Origin: Streptomyces sp. SJL17-4
Lineage (GTDB): Bacteria; Actinomycetota; Actinomycetes; Streptomycetales; Streptomycetaceae
Reading direction: 5' to 3'
NCBI RefSeq assembly: GCF_036826855.1
Contig: NZ_CP104578.1
Span: 6,545,501-6,609,500, forward strand
DNA: 64,000 nucleotides
Part shown: positions 18,281 to 27,416 of the stretch, piece by piece
How positions within the stretch are numbered: position 1 is the first letter of the stretch
Layout of the letters: every line of letters starts with the position of its first letter
Program-made: the position numbers and the translations under genes
The notes under the pieces: generated by a model
What the model was told of the DNA's origin: nothing
What the model saw: only the letters and a program-made list of their open reading frames with translations
The model's database searches: none

Positions 18281-19692
18281 CCACCGAGATCAGCCACCCC
18301 GAGCTCGAGGGCCTGGGTCGGTACGAGTACGGCTGGGCCGACTCCGACGCCGCCGGTGCCACCGCCAAGCGCGGTCTGAACGAGGACGTCGTCCGCGACA
18401 TCTCCTCGAAGAAGAACGAGCCCGAGTGGATGCTGAAGCTGCGTCTCAAGGGTCTGCGGCTCTTCGACAAGAAGCCCATGCCGACCTGGGGCTCCGACCT
18501 CTCCGGCATCGACTTCGACAACATCAAGTACTTCGTGCGGTCCACCGAGAAGCAGGCCGAGTCCTGGGAGGACCTGCCGGAGGACATCAAGAACACGTAC
18601 GACAAGCTCGGCATCCCCGAGGCGGAGAAGCAGCGCCTCGTCGCCGGTGTCGCCGCCCAGTACGAGTCCGAGGTCGTCTACCACCAGATCCGCGAGGACC
18701 TGGAGGAGCAGGGCGTCATCTTCGTCGACACCGACACCGCGCTGAAGGAGCACGAGGAGCTCTTCAAGGAGTACTTCGGCACCGTCATCCCGGTCGGCGA
18801 CAACAAGTTCGCCTCGCTGAACACCTCCGTCTGGTCCGGCGGATCGTTCATCTACGTGCCGAAGGGCGTGCACGTCGAGATCCCGCTCCAGGCCTACTTC
18901 CGTATCAACACGGAGAACATGGGCCAGTTCGAGCGGACGCTGATCATCGTCGACGAGGACGCCTACGTCCACTACGTCGAGGGCTGCACCGCCCCGATCT
19001 ACTCCTCGGACTCGCTGCACAGCGCCGTGGTCGAGATCATCGTGAAGAAGGGCGGCCGCTGCCGCTACACGACCATCCAGAACTGGTCGAACAACGTCTA
19101 CAACCTGGTGACCAAGCGCGCCGTCGCCTACGAGGGCGCCACCATGGAGTGGGTCGACGGCAACATCGGCTCCAAGGTCACCATGAAGTACCCGGCCGTC
19201 TACTTGATGGGCGAGCACGCCAAGGGCGAGACCCTGTCCATCGCCTTCGCGGGCGAGGGCCAGCACCAGGACGCCGGCGCCAAGATGGTCCACATGGCTC
19301 CGAACACCTCCTCCAACATCGTCTCCAAGTCGGTGGCGCGAGGCGGCGGCCGCACCTCCTACCGCGGTCTCATCGAGATCGGCGAGGGTGCCCCGGGCGC
19401 CAAGTCCAACGTGCTCTGCGACGCGCTGCTCGTCGACACGATCTCCCGCTCGGACACGTACCCCTACGTGGACGTGCGCGAGGACGACGTCTCCATGGGC
19501 CACGAGGCCACCGTCTCCAAGGTCTCCGAGGACCAGCTCTTCTACCTGATGAGCCGCGGCCTCACCGAGTTCGAGGCCATGGCGATGATCGTCCGCGGCT
19601 TCGTCGAGCCCATCGCCAAGGAACTCCCGATGGAGTACGCCCTGGAGCTCAACCGGCTGATCGAGCTGCAGATGGAGGGCTCGGTGGGCTGA
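18277..19692 (+). CDS. sufB: Fe-S cluster assembly protein SufB
   Basis: Scaffold subunit of the SufBCD complex. The 471-aa protein matches SufB throughout: [15 protein letters not shown] near residue 86, [20 protein letters not shown] near 188, [20 protein letters not shown] near 265 and the C-terminal [20 protein letters not shown] with [14 protein letters not shown]. The ATG overlaps the sufR stop (ATGA). sufD follows after 65 nt, the largest gap in the operon. Confidence 0.96.
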   Translation: MTTEISHPELEGLGRYEYGWADSDAAGATAKRGLNEDVVRDISSKKNEPEWMLKLRLKGLRLFDKKPMPTWGSDLSGIDFDNIKYFVRSTEKQAESWEDLPEDIKNTYDKLGIPEAEKQRLVAGVAAQYESEVVYHQIREDLEEQGVIFVDTDTALKEHEELFKEYFGTVIPVGDNKFASLNTSVWSGGSFIYVPKGVHVEIPLQAYFRINTENMGQFERTLIIVDEDAYVHYVEGCTAPIYSSDSLHSAVVEIIVKKGGRCRYTTIQNWSNNVYNLVTKRAVAYEGATMEWVDGNIGSKVTMKYPAVYLMGEHAKGETLSIAFAGEGQHQDAGAKMVHMAPNTSSNIVSKSVARGGGRTSYRGLIEIGEGAPGAKSNVLCDALLVDTISRSDTYPYVDVREDDVSMGHEATVSKVSEDQLFYLMSRGLTEFEAMAMIVRGFVEPIAKELPMEYALELNRLIELQMEGSVG

Positions 19693-19757
19693 GCCCCACC
19701 CCGCCCCGCAGCGACCGATTTTCTTTACGTACGCAGGAAGAGAGCAACACGACAGCC

Positions 19758-20939
19758 ATGGCTGAGGCTCAGAACATCCCCGCGGGCTCCACCACCGCGG
19801 GCTCGATCGCGGTGGCCGCCGAGTCCACCGTCGCCACGCGCATGAGCGCGCCCCCGTCCTTCGACGTCGCGGACTTCCCCGTCCCGCACGGCCGCGAGGA
19901 GGAGTGGCGGTTCACCCCGCTCGCCCGCCTCCGTGGCCTCCACGACGGCACCGCCGTCGCCTCCGGCGAGGGCGTCAAGGTCGAGATCGAGGCCCCCGAG
20001 GGCGTCACCGTGGAGACCGTCGGCCGCGAGGACGAGCGCCTCGGCAAGGCCGGCACGCCCGTCGACCGGGTCGCCGCGCAGGCGTACTCCTCCTTCGAGA
20101 AGGCCTCGGTCGTCACCGTCGCCAAGGAGGCCGTCCTCGACGAGCCGATCCGCATCACCGTGCACGGTGAGGGCGGTGTCGCCTTCGGCCACCAGGTCAT
20201 CGAGCTCGGCGCCTTCGCCGAGGCCGTCGTGGTCCTCGACCACTCCGGCGACGCGGTGCTCGCCGCCAACGTCGACTACGTCCTCGGTGACGGCGCCAAG
20301 CTGACCGTCGTCTCCGTCCAGGACTGGGACGAGAAGGCCGTCCACGTCGCCCAGCACAACGCCCTGGTCGGCCGCGACGCCTCCTTCAAGTCCGTCATCG
20401 TCACCTTCGGCGGCGACGTGGTCCGCATCCACCCGCGGGTCTCCTACGCGGCGCCCGGCGGCGAGGCCGAGCTGTTCGGTCTGTACTTCACCGACGCCGG
20501 CCAGCACCAGGAGCACCGCCTCCTGGTCGACCACAACACCCCGCACTGCAAGTCCAACGTGGCCTACAAGGGCGCGCTGCAGGGCCAGGACGCGCACGCC
20601 GTCTGGATCGGCGACGTGCTCATCCAGGCCGCGGCCGAGGGCACGGACACGTACGAGCTCAACCGGAACCTGGTCCTCACGGACGGCGCCCGGGTCGACT
20701 CCGTACCGAACCTGGAGATCGAGACCGGCGAGATCGCCGGCGCCGGTCACGCCTCGGCCACCGGTCGTTTCGACGACGAGCAGCTCTTCTACCTGATGTC
20801 CCGCGGTATCCCGCAGGCCGAGGCCCGCCGCCTCGTCGTCCGCGGCTTCTTCGCGGAGCTCGTCCAGCAGATCGGTCTGCCGGACGTCGAGGAGCGCCTC
20901 ATCGCCAAGATCGAGGCCGAGCTGGAGGCCTCCGTCTGA
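19758..20939 (+). CDS. sufD: Fe-S cluster assembly protein SufD
   Basis: Partner of SufB in the SufBCD scaffold. The 393-aa protein contains DFPVPHGREEEWRFTPLARL near residue 36, EHRLLVDHNTPHCKSNVAYKG near 255 and the terminal [21 protein letters not shown] / FFAELVQQIGLPDVEERL. ATG at 19758 follows AGGAAGAG by about 14 nt and fits the family. The stop overlaps the next start by one base (TGATG). The frame is open far upstream but there lies across sufB and is not coding. Confidence 0.95.
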   Translation: MAEAQNIPAGSTTAGSIAVAAESTVATRMSAPPSFDVADFPVPHGREEEWRFTPLARLRGLHDGTAVASGEGVKVEIEAPEGVTVETVGREDERLGKAGTPVDRVAAQAYSSFEKASVVTVAKEAVLDEPIRITVHGEGGVAFGHQVIELGAFAEAVVVLDHSGDAVLAANVDYVLGDGAKLTVVSVQDWDEKAVHVAQHNALVGRDASFKSVIVTFGGDVVRIHPRVSYAAPGGEAELFGLYFTDAGQHQEHRLLVDHNTPHCKSNVAYKGALQGQDAHAVWIGDVLIQAAAEGTDTYELNRNLVLTDGARVDSVPNLEIETGEIAGAGHASATGRFDDEQLFYLMSRGIPQAEARRLVVRGFFAELVQQIGLPDVEERLIAKIEAELEASV

Positions 20940-21256
20940 TGGCCTTCGTCCGAGTCTGCGCGCTGAGCGAGCTGGAGGCCGACACCCCGAAGCGGGTCGA
21001 GGTCGACGGCACGCCGGTGTCGGTCGTGCACACCGAGGGCGAGGTGTTCGCGATCAACGACATCTGCTCGCACGCGAACGTCTCCCTCTCGGAGGGCGAG
21101 GTCGAGGACTGTGCCATCGAGTGCTGGCTGCACGGGTCGAGCTTCGACCTCCGCACCGGCAAGCCCTCCGGCCTTCCCGCGACGCGCCCCGTCCCCGTAT
21201 ACCCCGTAAAGATCGAAGGGGACGATGTGCTCGTCTCCGTCACCCAGGAGTCCTGA
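20939..21256 (+). CDS. Rieske [2Fe-2S] ferredoxin in the suf operon
   Basis: This 105-aa soluble Rieske protein has C-x-H (Cys43, His45 in DICSHANVSL) and C-x2-H (Cys62, His65 in CWLHGSSFD), the full ligand set. It resembles the ferredoxin subunits of aromatic-ring dioxygenases, but no oxygenase lies nearby. Its place between sufD and sufC (1-nt overlap with sufD, 7-nt gap to sufC) points to a role as electron donor or acceptor of Fe-S assembly in actinomycetes. Confidence 0.92.
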   Translation: MAFVRVCALSELEADTPKRVEVDGTPVSVVHTEGEVFAINDICSHANVSLSEGEVEDCAIECWLHGSSFDLRTGKPSGLPATRPVPVYPVKIEGDDVLVSVTQES

Positions 21257-21263
21257 GTCACCC

Positions 21264-22031
21264 ATGGCAACGCTTGAAATCCGCAACCTGCACGTCTCCG
21301 TCGAGGCCGAGAACGGCCCCCGCGAGATCCTCAAGGGTGTCGACCTGACCATCAAGCAGGGCGAGACCCACGCCGTCATGGGCCCCAACGGCTCCGGCAA
21401 GTCGACCCTGGCGTACTCGCTCGCCGGCCACCCGAAGTACACGATCACCGGCGGCACCGTCACCCTCGACGGTGAGGACGTCCTGGAGATGTCGGTCGAC
21501 GAGCGCGCCCGCGCCGGTGTCTTCCTGGCCATGCAGTACCCGGTCGAGGTCCCCGGTGTCTCGGTCTCCAACTTCCTGCGGACCTCCGCCACCGCCATCC
21601 GCGGCGAGGCCCCCAAGCTGCGCACCTGGGTGAAGGAGGTCAAGTCCGCGATGGAGCAGCTCCAGATGGACCCGGCCTTCGCCGAGCGCAACGTCAACGA
21701 GGGCTTCTCCGGCGGTGAGAAGAAGCGCCACGAGATCCTCCAGCTGGAGCTCCTCAAGCCGAAGATCGCGATCCTCGACGAGACCGACTCCGGCCTGGAC
21801 GTCGACGCGCTGCGCCAGGTCTCCGAGGGCGTCAACCGCGTCCGCGAGACCGGCGAGGTCGGCACCCTGCTGATCACGCACTACACGCGCATCCTGCGCT
21901 ACATCAAGCCCGACTTCGTCCACGTCTTCTCCGAGGGCCGCATCGTCGAGTCCGGCGGCGCCGAGCTCGCCGACAAACTGGAGAACGAGGGTTACGAGGC
22001 CTACAGCACGAAGGGTGGCGCATCCGCGTGA
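21264..22031 (+). CDS. sufC: Fe-S cluster assembly ATPase SufC
   Basis: ABC-type ATPase of the SufBCD complex. The 255-aa protein has Walker A GPNGSGKST near residue 38, signature FSGGEKKRHEILQLELL near 150 and Walker B IAILDETDSGLD near 172, followed by the SufC-specific GTLLITHYTRILRYIKPD. The ATG start matches the family; an open extension upstream overlaps the Rieske gene and is not used. The stop overlaps the sufS GTG. Confidence 0.96.
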   Translation: MATLEIRNLHVSVEAENGPREILKGVDLTIKQGETHAVMGPNGSGKSTLAYSLAGHPKYTITGGTVTLDGEDVLEMSVDERARAGVFLAMQYPVEVPGVSVSNFLRTSATAIRGEAPKLRTWVKEVKSAMEQLQMDPAFAERNVNEGFSGGEKKRHEILQLELLKPKIAILDETDSGLDVDALRQVSEGVNRVRETGEVGTLLITHYTRILRYIKPDFVHVFSEGRIVESGGAELADKLENEGYEAYSTKGGASA

Positions 22032-23296
22032 CATCTGCCCACCAGGGGCTCTCCGGCCTCCTCGACACCGAGGCGATCCGCAAGGACTTCCCGCTCCTGG
22101 ATCGCGTGGTCCACGACGGCAAGAAGATCGTGTACCTCGACTCCGCGGCGACTTCGCAGAAGCCGCGGCAGGTCCTCGACGCGCTCAACACGTACTACGA
22201 GCGTCACAACGCCAACGTCCACCGCGGCGTGTACACGGTCGCCGAGGAGGCGACGGCGCTGTACGAAGGCGCCCGTGACAAGGTCGCGGCCTTCATCAAC
22301 GCCCCGAGCCGCGACGAGGTGATCTTCACCAAGAACGCCTCGGAGTCGCTCAACCTGGTGGCCAACATGCTGGGCTGGGCCGACGAGCCCTACCGCGTGG
22401 ACCACGAGACCGAGATCGCCATCACGGAGATGGAGCACCACTCCAACATCGTGCCGTGGCAGCTTCTCTCGCAGCGCACCGGCGCGAAGCTGAAGTGGTT
22501 CGGTCTCACCGACGACGGCCGTCTCGACCTCTCGAACATCGAAGAGGTCATCACCGAGAAGACCAAGATCGTCTCGTTCACGCTGGTCTCGAACCTGCTG
22601 GGCACGGTCAATCCGGTCGAGACGATCATCCGTCGCGCCCAGGAGGTCGGTGCGCTCGTCTGCATCGACGCCTCCCAGGCGGCCCCGCACATGGTCCTGG
22701 ACGTGCAGGCGCTCCAGGCCGACTTCGTGGCCTTCACCGGCCACAAGATGTGCGGCCCGACGGGCATCGGCGTGCTGTGGGGACGGCAGGAGCTCCTGGA
22801 GGACCTGCCGCCCTTCCTCGGCGGCGGCGAGATGATCGAGACCGTCTCGATGCACTCCTCGACGTACGCGCCGGCCCCGCACAAGTTCGAGGCGGGTACG
22901 CCCCCGATCGCCCAGGCCGTCGGCCTCGGCGCGGCCGTGGACTACCTCTCGGCGATCGGCATGGAGAACATCGCGCGCCACGAGCACGCGATCACCGAGT
23001 ACGCTGTCCGGCGCCTCCAGGAGGTCCCGGACCTGCGGATCATCGGCCCCACCACGGCCGAGGACCGCGGCGCGGCGATCTCCTTCACGCTCGGCGACAT
23101 CCACCCGCACGACGTGGGCCAGGTCCTCGACGAGGAGGGCATCGCGGTCCGGGTCGGCCACCACTGCGCGCGGCCGGTCTGCCTGCGGTACGGAATTCCT
23201 GCGACCACGCGGGCGTCGTTCTATCTGTACTCCACCCCGGCCGAGGTCGACGCCCTGGTCGCGGGCCTCGAGCACGTACGGAACTTCTTCGGGTAG
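22028..23296 (+). CDS. sufS: cysteine desulfurase SufS
   Basis: PLP enzyme that mobilises sulfur from cysteine and passes it to SufU. The 422-aa protein has the PLP lysine in FTGHKMCGPTGIGVLWG near residue 240, the EMEHHSNIVPWQ block near 136 and the catalytic cysteine in RVGHHCARPVCLRYG near 380. The GTG start overlaps the sufC stop (GTGA). sufU lies 9 nt downstream, as in other Gram-positive suf operons. Confidence 0.96.
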   Translation: MTSAHQGLSGLLDTEAIRKDFPLLDRVVHDGKKIVYLDSAATSQKPRQVLDALNTYYERHNANVHRGVYTVAEEATALYEGARDKVAAFINAPSRDEVIFTKNASESLNLVANMLGWADEPYRVDHETEIAITEMEHHSNIVPWQLLSQRTGAKLKWFGLTDDGRLDLSNIEEVITEKTKIVSFTLVSNLLGTVNPVETIIRRAQEVGALVCIDASQAAPHMVLDVQALQADFVAFTGHKMCGPTGIGVLWGRQELLEDLPPFLGGGEMIETVSMHSSTYAPAPHKFEAGTPPIAQAVGLGAAVDYLSAIGMENIARHEHAITEYAVRRLQEVPDLRIIGPTTAEDRGAAISFTLGDIHPHDVGQVLDEEGIAVRVGHHCARPVCLRYGIPATTRASFYLYSTPAEVDALVAGLEHVRNFFG

Positions 23297-23305
23297 GGGC
23301 TGGTC

Positions 23306-23770
23306 GTGAAGCTGGATTCGATGTACCAGGACGTCATCCTGGACCACTACAAGCACCCCCACGGGCGCGGTCTTCGGGACGGCGACGCCGAGGTGCACCA
23401 CGTCAACCCGACGTGCGGCGACGAGATCACGCTCCGCGTGAAGTACGACGGCTCGCGCATCGAGGACGTGTCGTACGAGGGCCAGGGCTGCTCCATCAGC
23501 CAGGCCTCGGCGTCCGTCCTCAACGAGCTGCTCGTGGGCAAGGAGCTGGCGGAGGCGCAGAAGATCCAGGGCACCTTCCTGGAGCTGATGCAGTCCAAGG
23601 GCCAGATCGAGCCCGACGACGCGATGGAGGAGGTCCTGGAGGACGCGGTCGCGTTCGCCGGAGTCTCCAAGTACCCGGCCCGTGTGAAGTGTGCGCTGCT
23701 CAGCTGGATGGCGTGGAAGGACGCGACCGCCCAGGCCCTGGGCGACGCGGCGGAGAGGAAGTCGGCATGA
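23306..23770 (+). CDS. sufU: SufU sulfur-transfer protein
   Basis: SufU is a zinc-dependent acceptor that takes persulfide from SufS. The 154-aa protein has the three conserved cysteines: Cys37 in NPTCGDE, Cys62 in GQGCSIS and a third in VKCALLSW near 128, plus Asp39. The GTG start has GGGGC upstream, and the stop overlaps the next ATG. This is the Gram-positive SufU, with the characteristic insert before the last cysteine, rather than an IscU scaffold. Confidence 0.95.
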   Translation: MKLDSMYQDVILDHYKHPHGRGLRDGDAEVHHVNPTCGDEITLRVKYDGSRIEDVSYEGQGCSISQASASVLNELLVGKELAEAQKIQGTFLELMQSKGQIEPDDAMEEVLEDAVAFAGVSKYPARVKCALLSWMAWKDATAQALGDAAERKSA

Positions 23771-24105
23771 CCGAGAACGCCGAGGCCACGATGAAGCCGG
23801 CCTCCGAGGAAGAAGTCCGTGAGGCGCTGTACGACGTCGTCGACCCCGAGCTGGGCATCGACGTCGTCAACCTGGGCCTGATCTACGGCATCCACATCGA
23901 CGAGTCGAACATCGCGACGCTGGACATGACCCTGACGTCGGCGGCCTGTCCGCTGACCGATGTGATCGAGGACCAGGCGAAGTCCGCGACGGACGGCATC
24001 GTCAGCGAACTGAAGATCAACTGGGTCTGGATGCCCCCGTGGGGCCCGGACAAGATCACGGACGACGGTCGCGAGCAGCTGCGCGCGCTCGGCTTCAACG
24101 TCTGA
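23767..24105 (+). CDS. sufT: metal-sulfur cluster assembly factor, DUF59/MIP18 family (SufT-like)
   Basis: The 112-aa protein matches the DUF59 family: REALYDVVDPELGIDVVNLG near residue 20, TLTSAACPLTDVIEDQ near 58 (one conserved cysteine) and VWMPPWGPDKITDDGREQL near 86. Such proteins help load Fe-S clusters onto client enzymes. It is the last suf gene, coupled to sufU by ATGA, and a strong hairpin follows 27 nt after its stop. Confidence 0.9.
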   Translation: MTENAEATMKPASEEEVREALYDVVDPELGIDVVNLGLIYGIHIDESNIATLDMTLTSAACPLTDVIEDQAKSATDGIVSELKINWVWMPPWGPDKITDDGREQLRALGFNV

Positions 24106-24132
24106 GACACCACCGCGACACCACCACGCGTG

Positions 24133-24164
24133 AAACGGCCGTGCCCTTCGGGGCACGGCCGTTT
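24133..24164 (+). terminator. suf operon terminator
   Basis: AAACGGCCGTGCCC (24133-24146), loop TTCG, GGGCACGGCCGTTT (24151-24164): a perfect 14-bp stem with a stable tetraloop and a T-run, 27 nt after the last suf stop. It also lies beyond the stop of the convergent gene ending at 24193 and could serve both. Confidence 0.93.
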
Positions 24165-24192
24165 TCGCGTCTCCGAGCGGTTGTTCGCGGCG

Positions 24193-25263
24193 CTAGCCGA
24201 GTCCGGCCGCGCGGGTCAGTTCCGGTGCCAGGTTCTCCCTGCGGATCCGCTGGTCGACGTAGAGCAGCGCGGTGACCAGCGGCGGGAAGACGGAGACGAC
24301 CGCCTGGCTGATCAGCTGGCCGACGATGAGGAGCGTGACGATCACGATCAGGGACGCCACCACGACGGCGGAGTCCTCGCTGGAGAAGTCGGTGGCCGCC
24401 AGCGGGGCCGACGCCAGCGTGGAGAGCAGCTGCTGGATCACCATGCCCACGACGGAGGCCATGACCGCGGCGGCGAGCAGGCAGCCGAACACGCGCCACC
24501 AGTCACCGCGGACCAGCTGCGAGGAGCGGCGCATCGAGGCGACCGGGCCCTGACCCTCCATCACGGCCGCCGCCGGGGCCAGGCTGAACTTCACCCAGAT
24601 CCAGAGGGCGAACGGCAGGGTCGCCAGCGCCATCAGGAACAGGGTCAGGGGAAGGACGAACGAGATCGTGGAGTCCGCCCCGGTGCTCGCGTCGGCGAGC
24701 TCGCGGAAGAACGCGACCATCATCGCGACGAAGGCGCTCAGGAAGAGGGCCATCGGGATCAGCAGCGCCAGGCTCGTCAGGAACACGGTGCCGAGCACGG
24801 CCGGCATCCGGTCCCAGGCCCGGCGCCAGACCGCGCCGAAGGTCGTGGGGCGGCCGAGTACCGCCTCCTGGACCACGGCCGGGCAGGCCGCCGCCACCAG
24901 GGCGTTCGCGCACACGATCGCGATCGTGCCGGCCAGCCAGACGCAGACGAAGGCGATGATCAGTGGACGGATGTCGTCCCACTGCGGCTCCTGGCCCGGG
25001 GGCAGGTCGAACACGGCGGGGAAGACGTCGCCGACGACCGCGAACGCGATACCGATCGAGGCTCCGACGACCAGCAGGGCGCCGAGGTAGATCACCGCCG
25101 CCACACCGAGGAGCTGCTTCCAGTAGCGGCCGAAGGTCGCGAAGGCACCGGTCAGGATCGTGCTGATGGTGAGCGGCGCCAGGGGTATCACGCCGGGCTT
25201 CGGCGGCGGGGGCGGCGGCGGATAGCCGTAGCCGTAGGGCGGCGGCCCTGGGGGAATCGTCAT
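24193..25263 (-). CDS. membrane protein with GlpQ-linked (GDPD membrane) domain
   Basis: The 356-aa protein starts at ATG 25263 with a Pro/Tyr/Gly-rich cytosolic segment (residues 1-25, PPYGYGYPPPPPPP) followed by about six helices. The conserved LAPLTISTILTGAFATFGRYWKQLLG entry matches Streptomyces proteins annotated as glycerophosphoryl diester phosphodiesterase membrane-domain proteins. No phosphodiesterase catalytic domain is attached. Its function is unknown; membrane or septal roles have been proposed for similar proteins. It diverges from the SMR pump across a 63-nt gap containing a palindrome. Confidence 0.8.
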   Translation of the reverse strand: MTIPPGPPPYGYGYPPPPPPPKPGVIPLAPLTISTILTGAFATFGRYWKQLLGVAAVIYLGALLVVGASIGIAFAVVGDVFPAVFDLPPGQEPQWDDIRPLIIAFVCVWLAGTIAIVCANALVAAACPAVVQEAVLGRPTTFGAVWRRAWDRMPAVLGTVFLTSLALLIPMALFLSAFVAMMVAFFRELADASTGADSTISFVLPLTLFLMALATLPFALWIWVKFSLAPAAAVMEGQGPVASMRRSSQLVRGDWWRVFGCLLAAAVMASVVGMVIQQLLSTLASAPLAATDFSSEDSAVVVASLIVIVTLLIVGQLISQAVVSVFPPLVTALLYVDQRIRRENLAPELTRAAGLG

Positions 25264-25285
25264 GCGGGACACCGTATCGGTCGGC

Positions 25286-25307
25286 GATGCGTACGACCGT
25301 ACGCATC
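25286..25307. promoter_or_regulatory. 10-2-10 palindrome, probable TetR operator
   Basis: GATGCGTACG and CGTACGCATC are perfect arms around AC, and two further GTACGC half-sites follow at 25313-25318 and 25321-25326. The site is in the 63-nt gap between the divergent membrane protein and the SMR gene, whose operon encodes a TetR regulator. A TACGCT hexamer (25314-25319) would place transcription start at the ATG (25327). Autoregulation by the downstream TetR protein is inferred. Confidence 0.7.
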
Positions 25308-25326
25308 CTTCTGTACGCTTGTACGC

Positions 25327-25647
25327 ATGGGATACGGACTCCTCGCGGGAGCCATCGCGGCCGAGATACTCGCCACCACCTCCATGAAGTACAGCGAGGG
25401 TTTCACCAAGCTCCTGCCCTCGATCGTCACCGGCGCGGGCTACCTCATCGCCTTCGCCCTCCTCGCGCAGGCGCTCAAGACGCTCCAGGTCGGCACCGCG
25501 TACGCCATCTGGGCCGGCGTCGGCACCGCCGCCGTCGCCGTGATCGGCATCCTCTTCCTCGGCGAGACCCTCAGCCTCGCCAAGGTCGCCGGCATCCTCC
25601 TCATCGTCGCCGGGGTCGTCGTCCTCAACCTCGGCGGCGCCCACTGA
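25327..25647 (+). CDS. small multidrug resistance (SMR) family efflux protein
   Basis: The 106-aa protein has four membrane helices and the SMR hallmarks: the essential Glu13 in AAEILATTSMK, TAYAIWAGVGTA in helix three and a Gly-rich fourth helix. Members work as antiparallel dimers exporting quaternary cations or guanidinium; the actual substrate cannot be told. No Shine-Dalgarno sequence precedes the ATG, consistent with leaderless translation. The stop overlaps the TetR start by one base. Confidence 0.93.
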   Translation: MGYGLLAGAIAAEILATTSMKYSEGFTKLLPSIVTGAGYLIAFALLAQALKTLQVGTAYAIWAGVGTAAVAVIGILFLGETLSLAKVAGILLIVAGVVVLNLGGAH

Positions 25648-26261
25648 TGGCCCGCGCACGCCGGCACGACCCCGAACGGCGGGACCGGATCGTCGACGCG
25701 GCCCTCCGCGTCGCCGGGCGGTCCGGGATCGCCGGGCTGAGCCACCGCACCGTGGCCGCCGAGGCGGACGTGCCGCTCGGCTCGACCACGTACCACTTCG
25801 CCTCCCTCGACGAACTCCTCGTCGCCGCCCTCCGCGAGGCCAACGAGGGCTTCGGGCAGCTGCTGAGGGAGCGGCTCACCCCCGCCGCGCCCGGCGTCGG
25901 CCTCGGAGCCGTGCCCGGTGCCGAGCTCGCGGCCGTGCCCGGTGCCGAGCTCGCGGCCGTGCTCGCCCGCCTTCTCGGGGAGTGGCTGGGAGGCGAACGC
26001 GCCCAGGTGGAGCTGGAGTACGAGCTCTACCTCGCCGCCCTGCGCCGCCCCGCGCTCCGCCCGGTCGCCGCCGAGTGGGCCGCGACCGTGATCTCCGCCC
26101 TCGCGGACCACACCGACCCCGTCACCGCGCGCGCCCTGGTCGCCCTCATGGACGGCGTCTGCCTCCAGTGCCTGCTCACCGACGACCCGTACGACGAGGC
26201 GTACGCGCGGGAGATGCTGACACGGGTGCTGGCTCCGGGCGCGGGCCCGCCGCGATCCTGA
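25647..26261 (+). CDS. TetR family transcriptional regulator
   Basis: The 204-aa regulator has an N-terminal helix-turn-helix (residues 12-58, [20 protein letters not shown] then [17 protein letters not shown]) and an all-helical ligand domain. It is coupled to the SMR gene (TGATG) and most likely represses it through the palindrome at 25286-25307. A perfect 24-bp tandem duplication (25911-25958) repeats V-P-G-A-E-L-A-A in the ligand domain, apparently recent. Confidence 0.9.
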   Translation: MARARRHDPERRDRIVDAALRVAGRSGIAGLSHRTVAAEADVPLGSTTYHFASLDELLVAALREANEGFGQLLRERLTPAAPGVGLGAVPGAELAAVPGAELAAVLARLLGEWLGGERAQVELEYELYLAALRRPALRPVAAEWAATVISALADHTDPVTARALVALMDGVCLQCLLTDDPYDEAYAREMLTRVLAPGAGPPRS

Positions 26262-26370
26262 AGGAAGAACCGAAACGGGTCCCTCCGCGCTCGTCGGAAC
26301 CGCCCATCGGCTCGACCGACACCTGAGACCGGTTGGCCCGCGCGGGGCCCCGCCGGTTAGGTTTTCCGTC

Positions 26371-27354
26371 ATGACCACTGCTCCTCGCACCACCGGCGCC
26401 GTCGCCGCCGGCCTCGCCACCATCGCCGGCGACGGCACCGTTCTCGACACCTGGTTCCCCGCCCCCGAGCTGACCGAGGCGGCCGGCCCCGCCGGCACCG
26501 AGCGGCTCACCCCCGACGAGGCCGTGAACGCCCTCGGCGAAGGCGCCGCCAAGGCCCTCGGCGTGGACGCCCGCCGGGGCGTCGAGGTGGTCGCCGTCCG
26601 CACCGTCATCGCCTCGCTCGACGAGAAGCCGCTCGACGCCCACGACGCGTACCTGCGTCTGCACCTGCTCAGCCACCGCCTGGTCAAGCCGCACGGGCAG
26701 AGCCTGGACGGCGTCTTCGGCCTGCTCGCCAACGTCGCCTGGACCTCGCTCGGCCCGGTCGCCGTCGACGACATCGAGAAGGTCCGCCTCAACGCGCGCG
26801 CCGAGGGCCTGCACCTCGCCGTCACCAGCATCGACAAGTTCCCGCGGATGACGGACTACGTCGCCCCCGCCGGGGTCCGGATCGCCGACGCCGACCGCGT
26901 CCGCCTCGGCGCCCACCTCGCGGCCGGCACCACCGTCATGCACGAGGGCTTCGTCAACTTCAACGCCGGCACCCTCGGCACCTCGATGGTCGAGGGCCGG
27001 ATCTCCGCCGGTGTCGTCGTCGGCAACGGCTCCGACATCGGCGGCGGCGCCTCCACCATGGGCACCCTCTCGGGCGGCGGCAACGTCGTCATCTCGATCG
27101 GCGAGCGCTGCCTGATCGGCGCCGAGGCGGGCGTCGGCATCGCGCTCGGCGACGAGTGCGTCGTCGAGGCCGGTCTGTACGTCACCGCCGGCACCCGGGT
27201 CACGATGCCCGACGGCGAGATCGTGAAGGCCCGCGACCTCTCCGGTGGCTCGAACATCCTGTTCCGCCGCAACTCGGTCACCGGCGCCGTCGAGGCCCGC
27301 CCGAACAACGCGGTCTGGGGTGGGCTGAACGACATCCTCCACAGCCACAACTGA
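26371..27354 (+). CDS. dapD: 2,3,4,5-tetrahydropyridine-2,6-dicarboxylate N-succinyltransferase
   Basis: Third step of the succinylase route to lysine and meso-diaminopimelate. The 327-aa protein has an N-terminal helical domain and a left-handed beta-helix (about residues 165-300, rich in hexapeptide repeats such as [20 protein letters not shown]). [25 protein letters not shown], the actinobacterial DapD core, is near 189. The ATG at 26371 fits the family. It appears monocistronic. Confidence 0.95.
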   Translation: MTTAPRTTGAVAAGLATIAGDGTVLDTWFPAPELTEAAGPAGTERLTPDEAVNALGEGAAKALGVDARRGVEVVAVRTVIASLDEKPLDAHDAYLRLHLLSHRLVKPHGQSLDGVFGLLANVAWTSLGPVAVDDIEKVRLNARAEGLHLAVTSIDKFPRMTDYVAPAGVRIADADRVRLGAHLAAGTTVMHEGFVNFNAGTLGTSMVEGRISAGVVVGNGSDIGGGASTMGTLSGGGNVVISIGERCLIGAEAGVGIALGDECVVEAGLYVTAGTRVTMPDGEIVKARDLSGGSNILFRRNSVTGAVEARPNNAVWGGLNDILHSHN

Positions 27355-27356
27355 TC

Positions 27357-27391
27357 CGGTGACTCTGCGTTAACAGAGCGCGGAGTCACCG
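27357..27391 (+). terminator. hairpin after dapD
   Basis: CGGTGACTC (27357-27365) pairs with GAGTCACCG (27383-27391), directly after the dapD stop. It probably terminates dapD. It also lies 26 nt before the small secreted-peptide gene and could be part of that leader. Confidence 0.6.
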
Positions 27392-27416
27392 CACGCAGAC
27401 GAGGCGAGGAGTCGAC

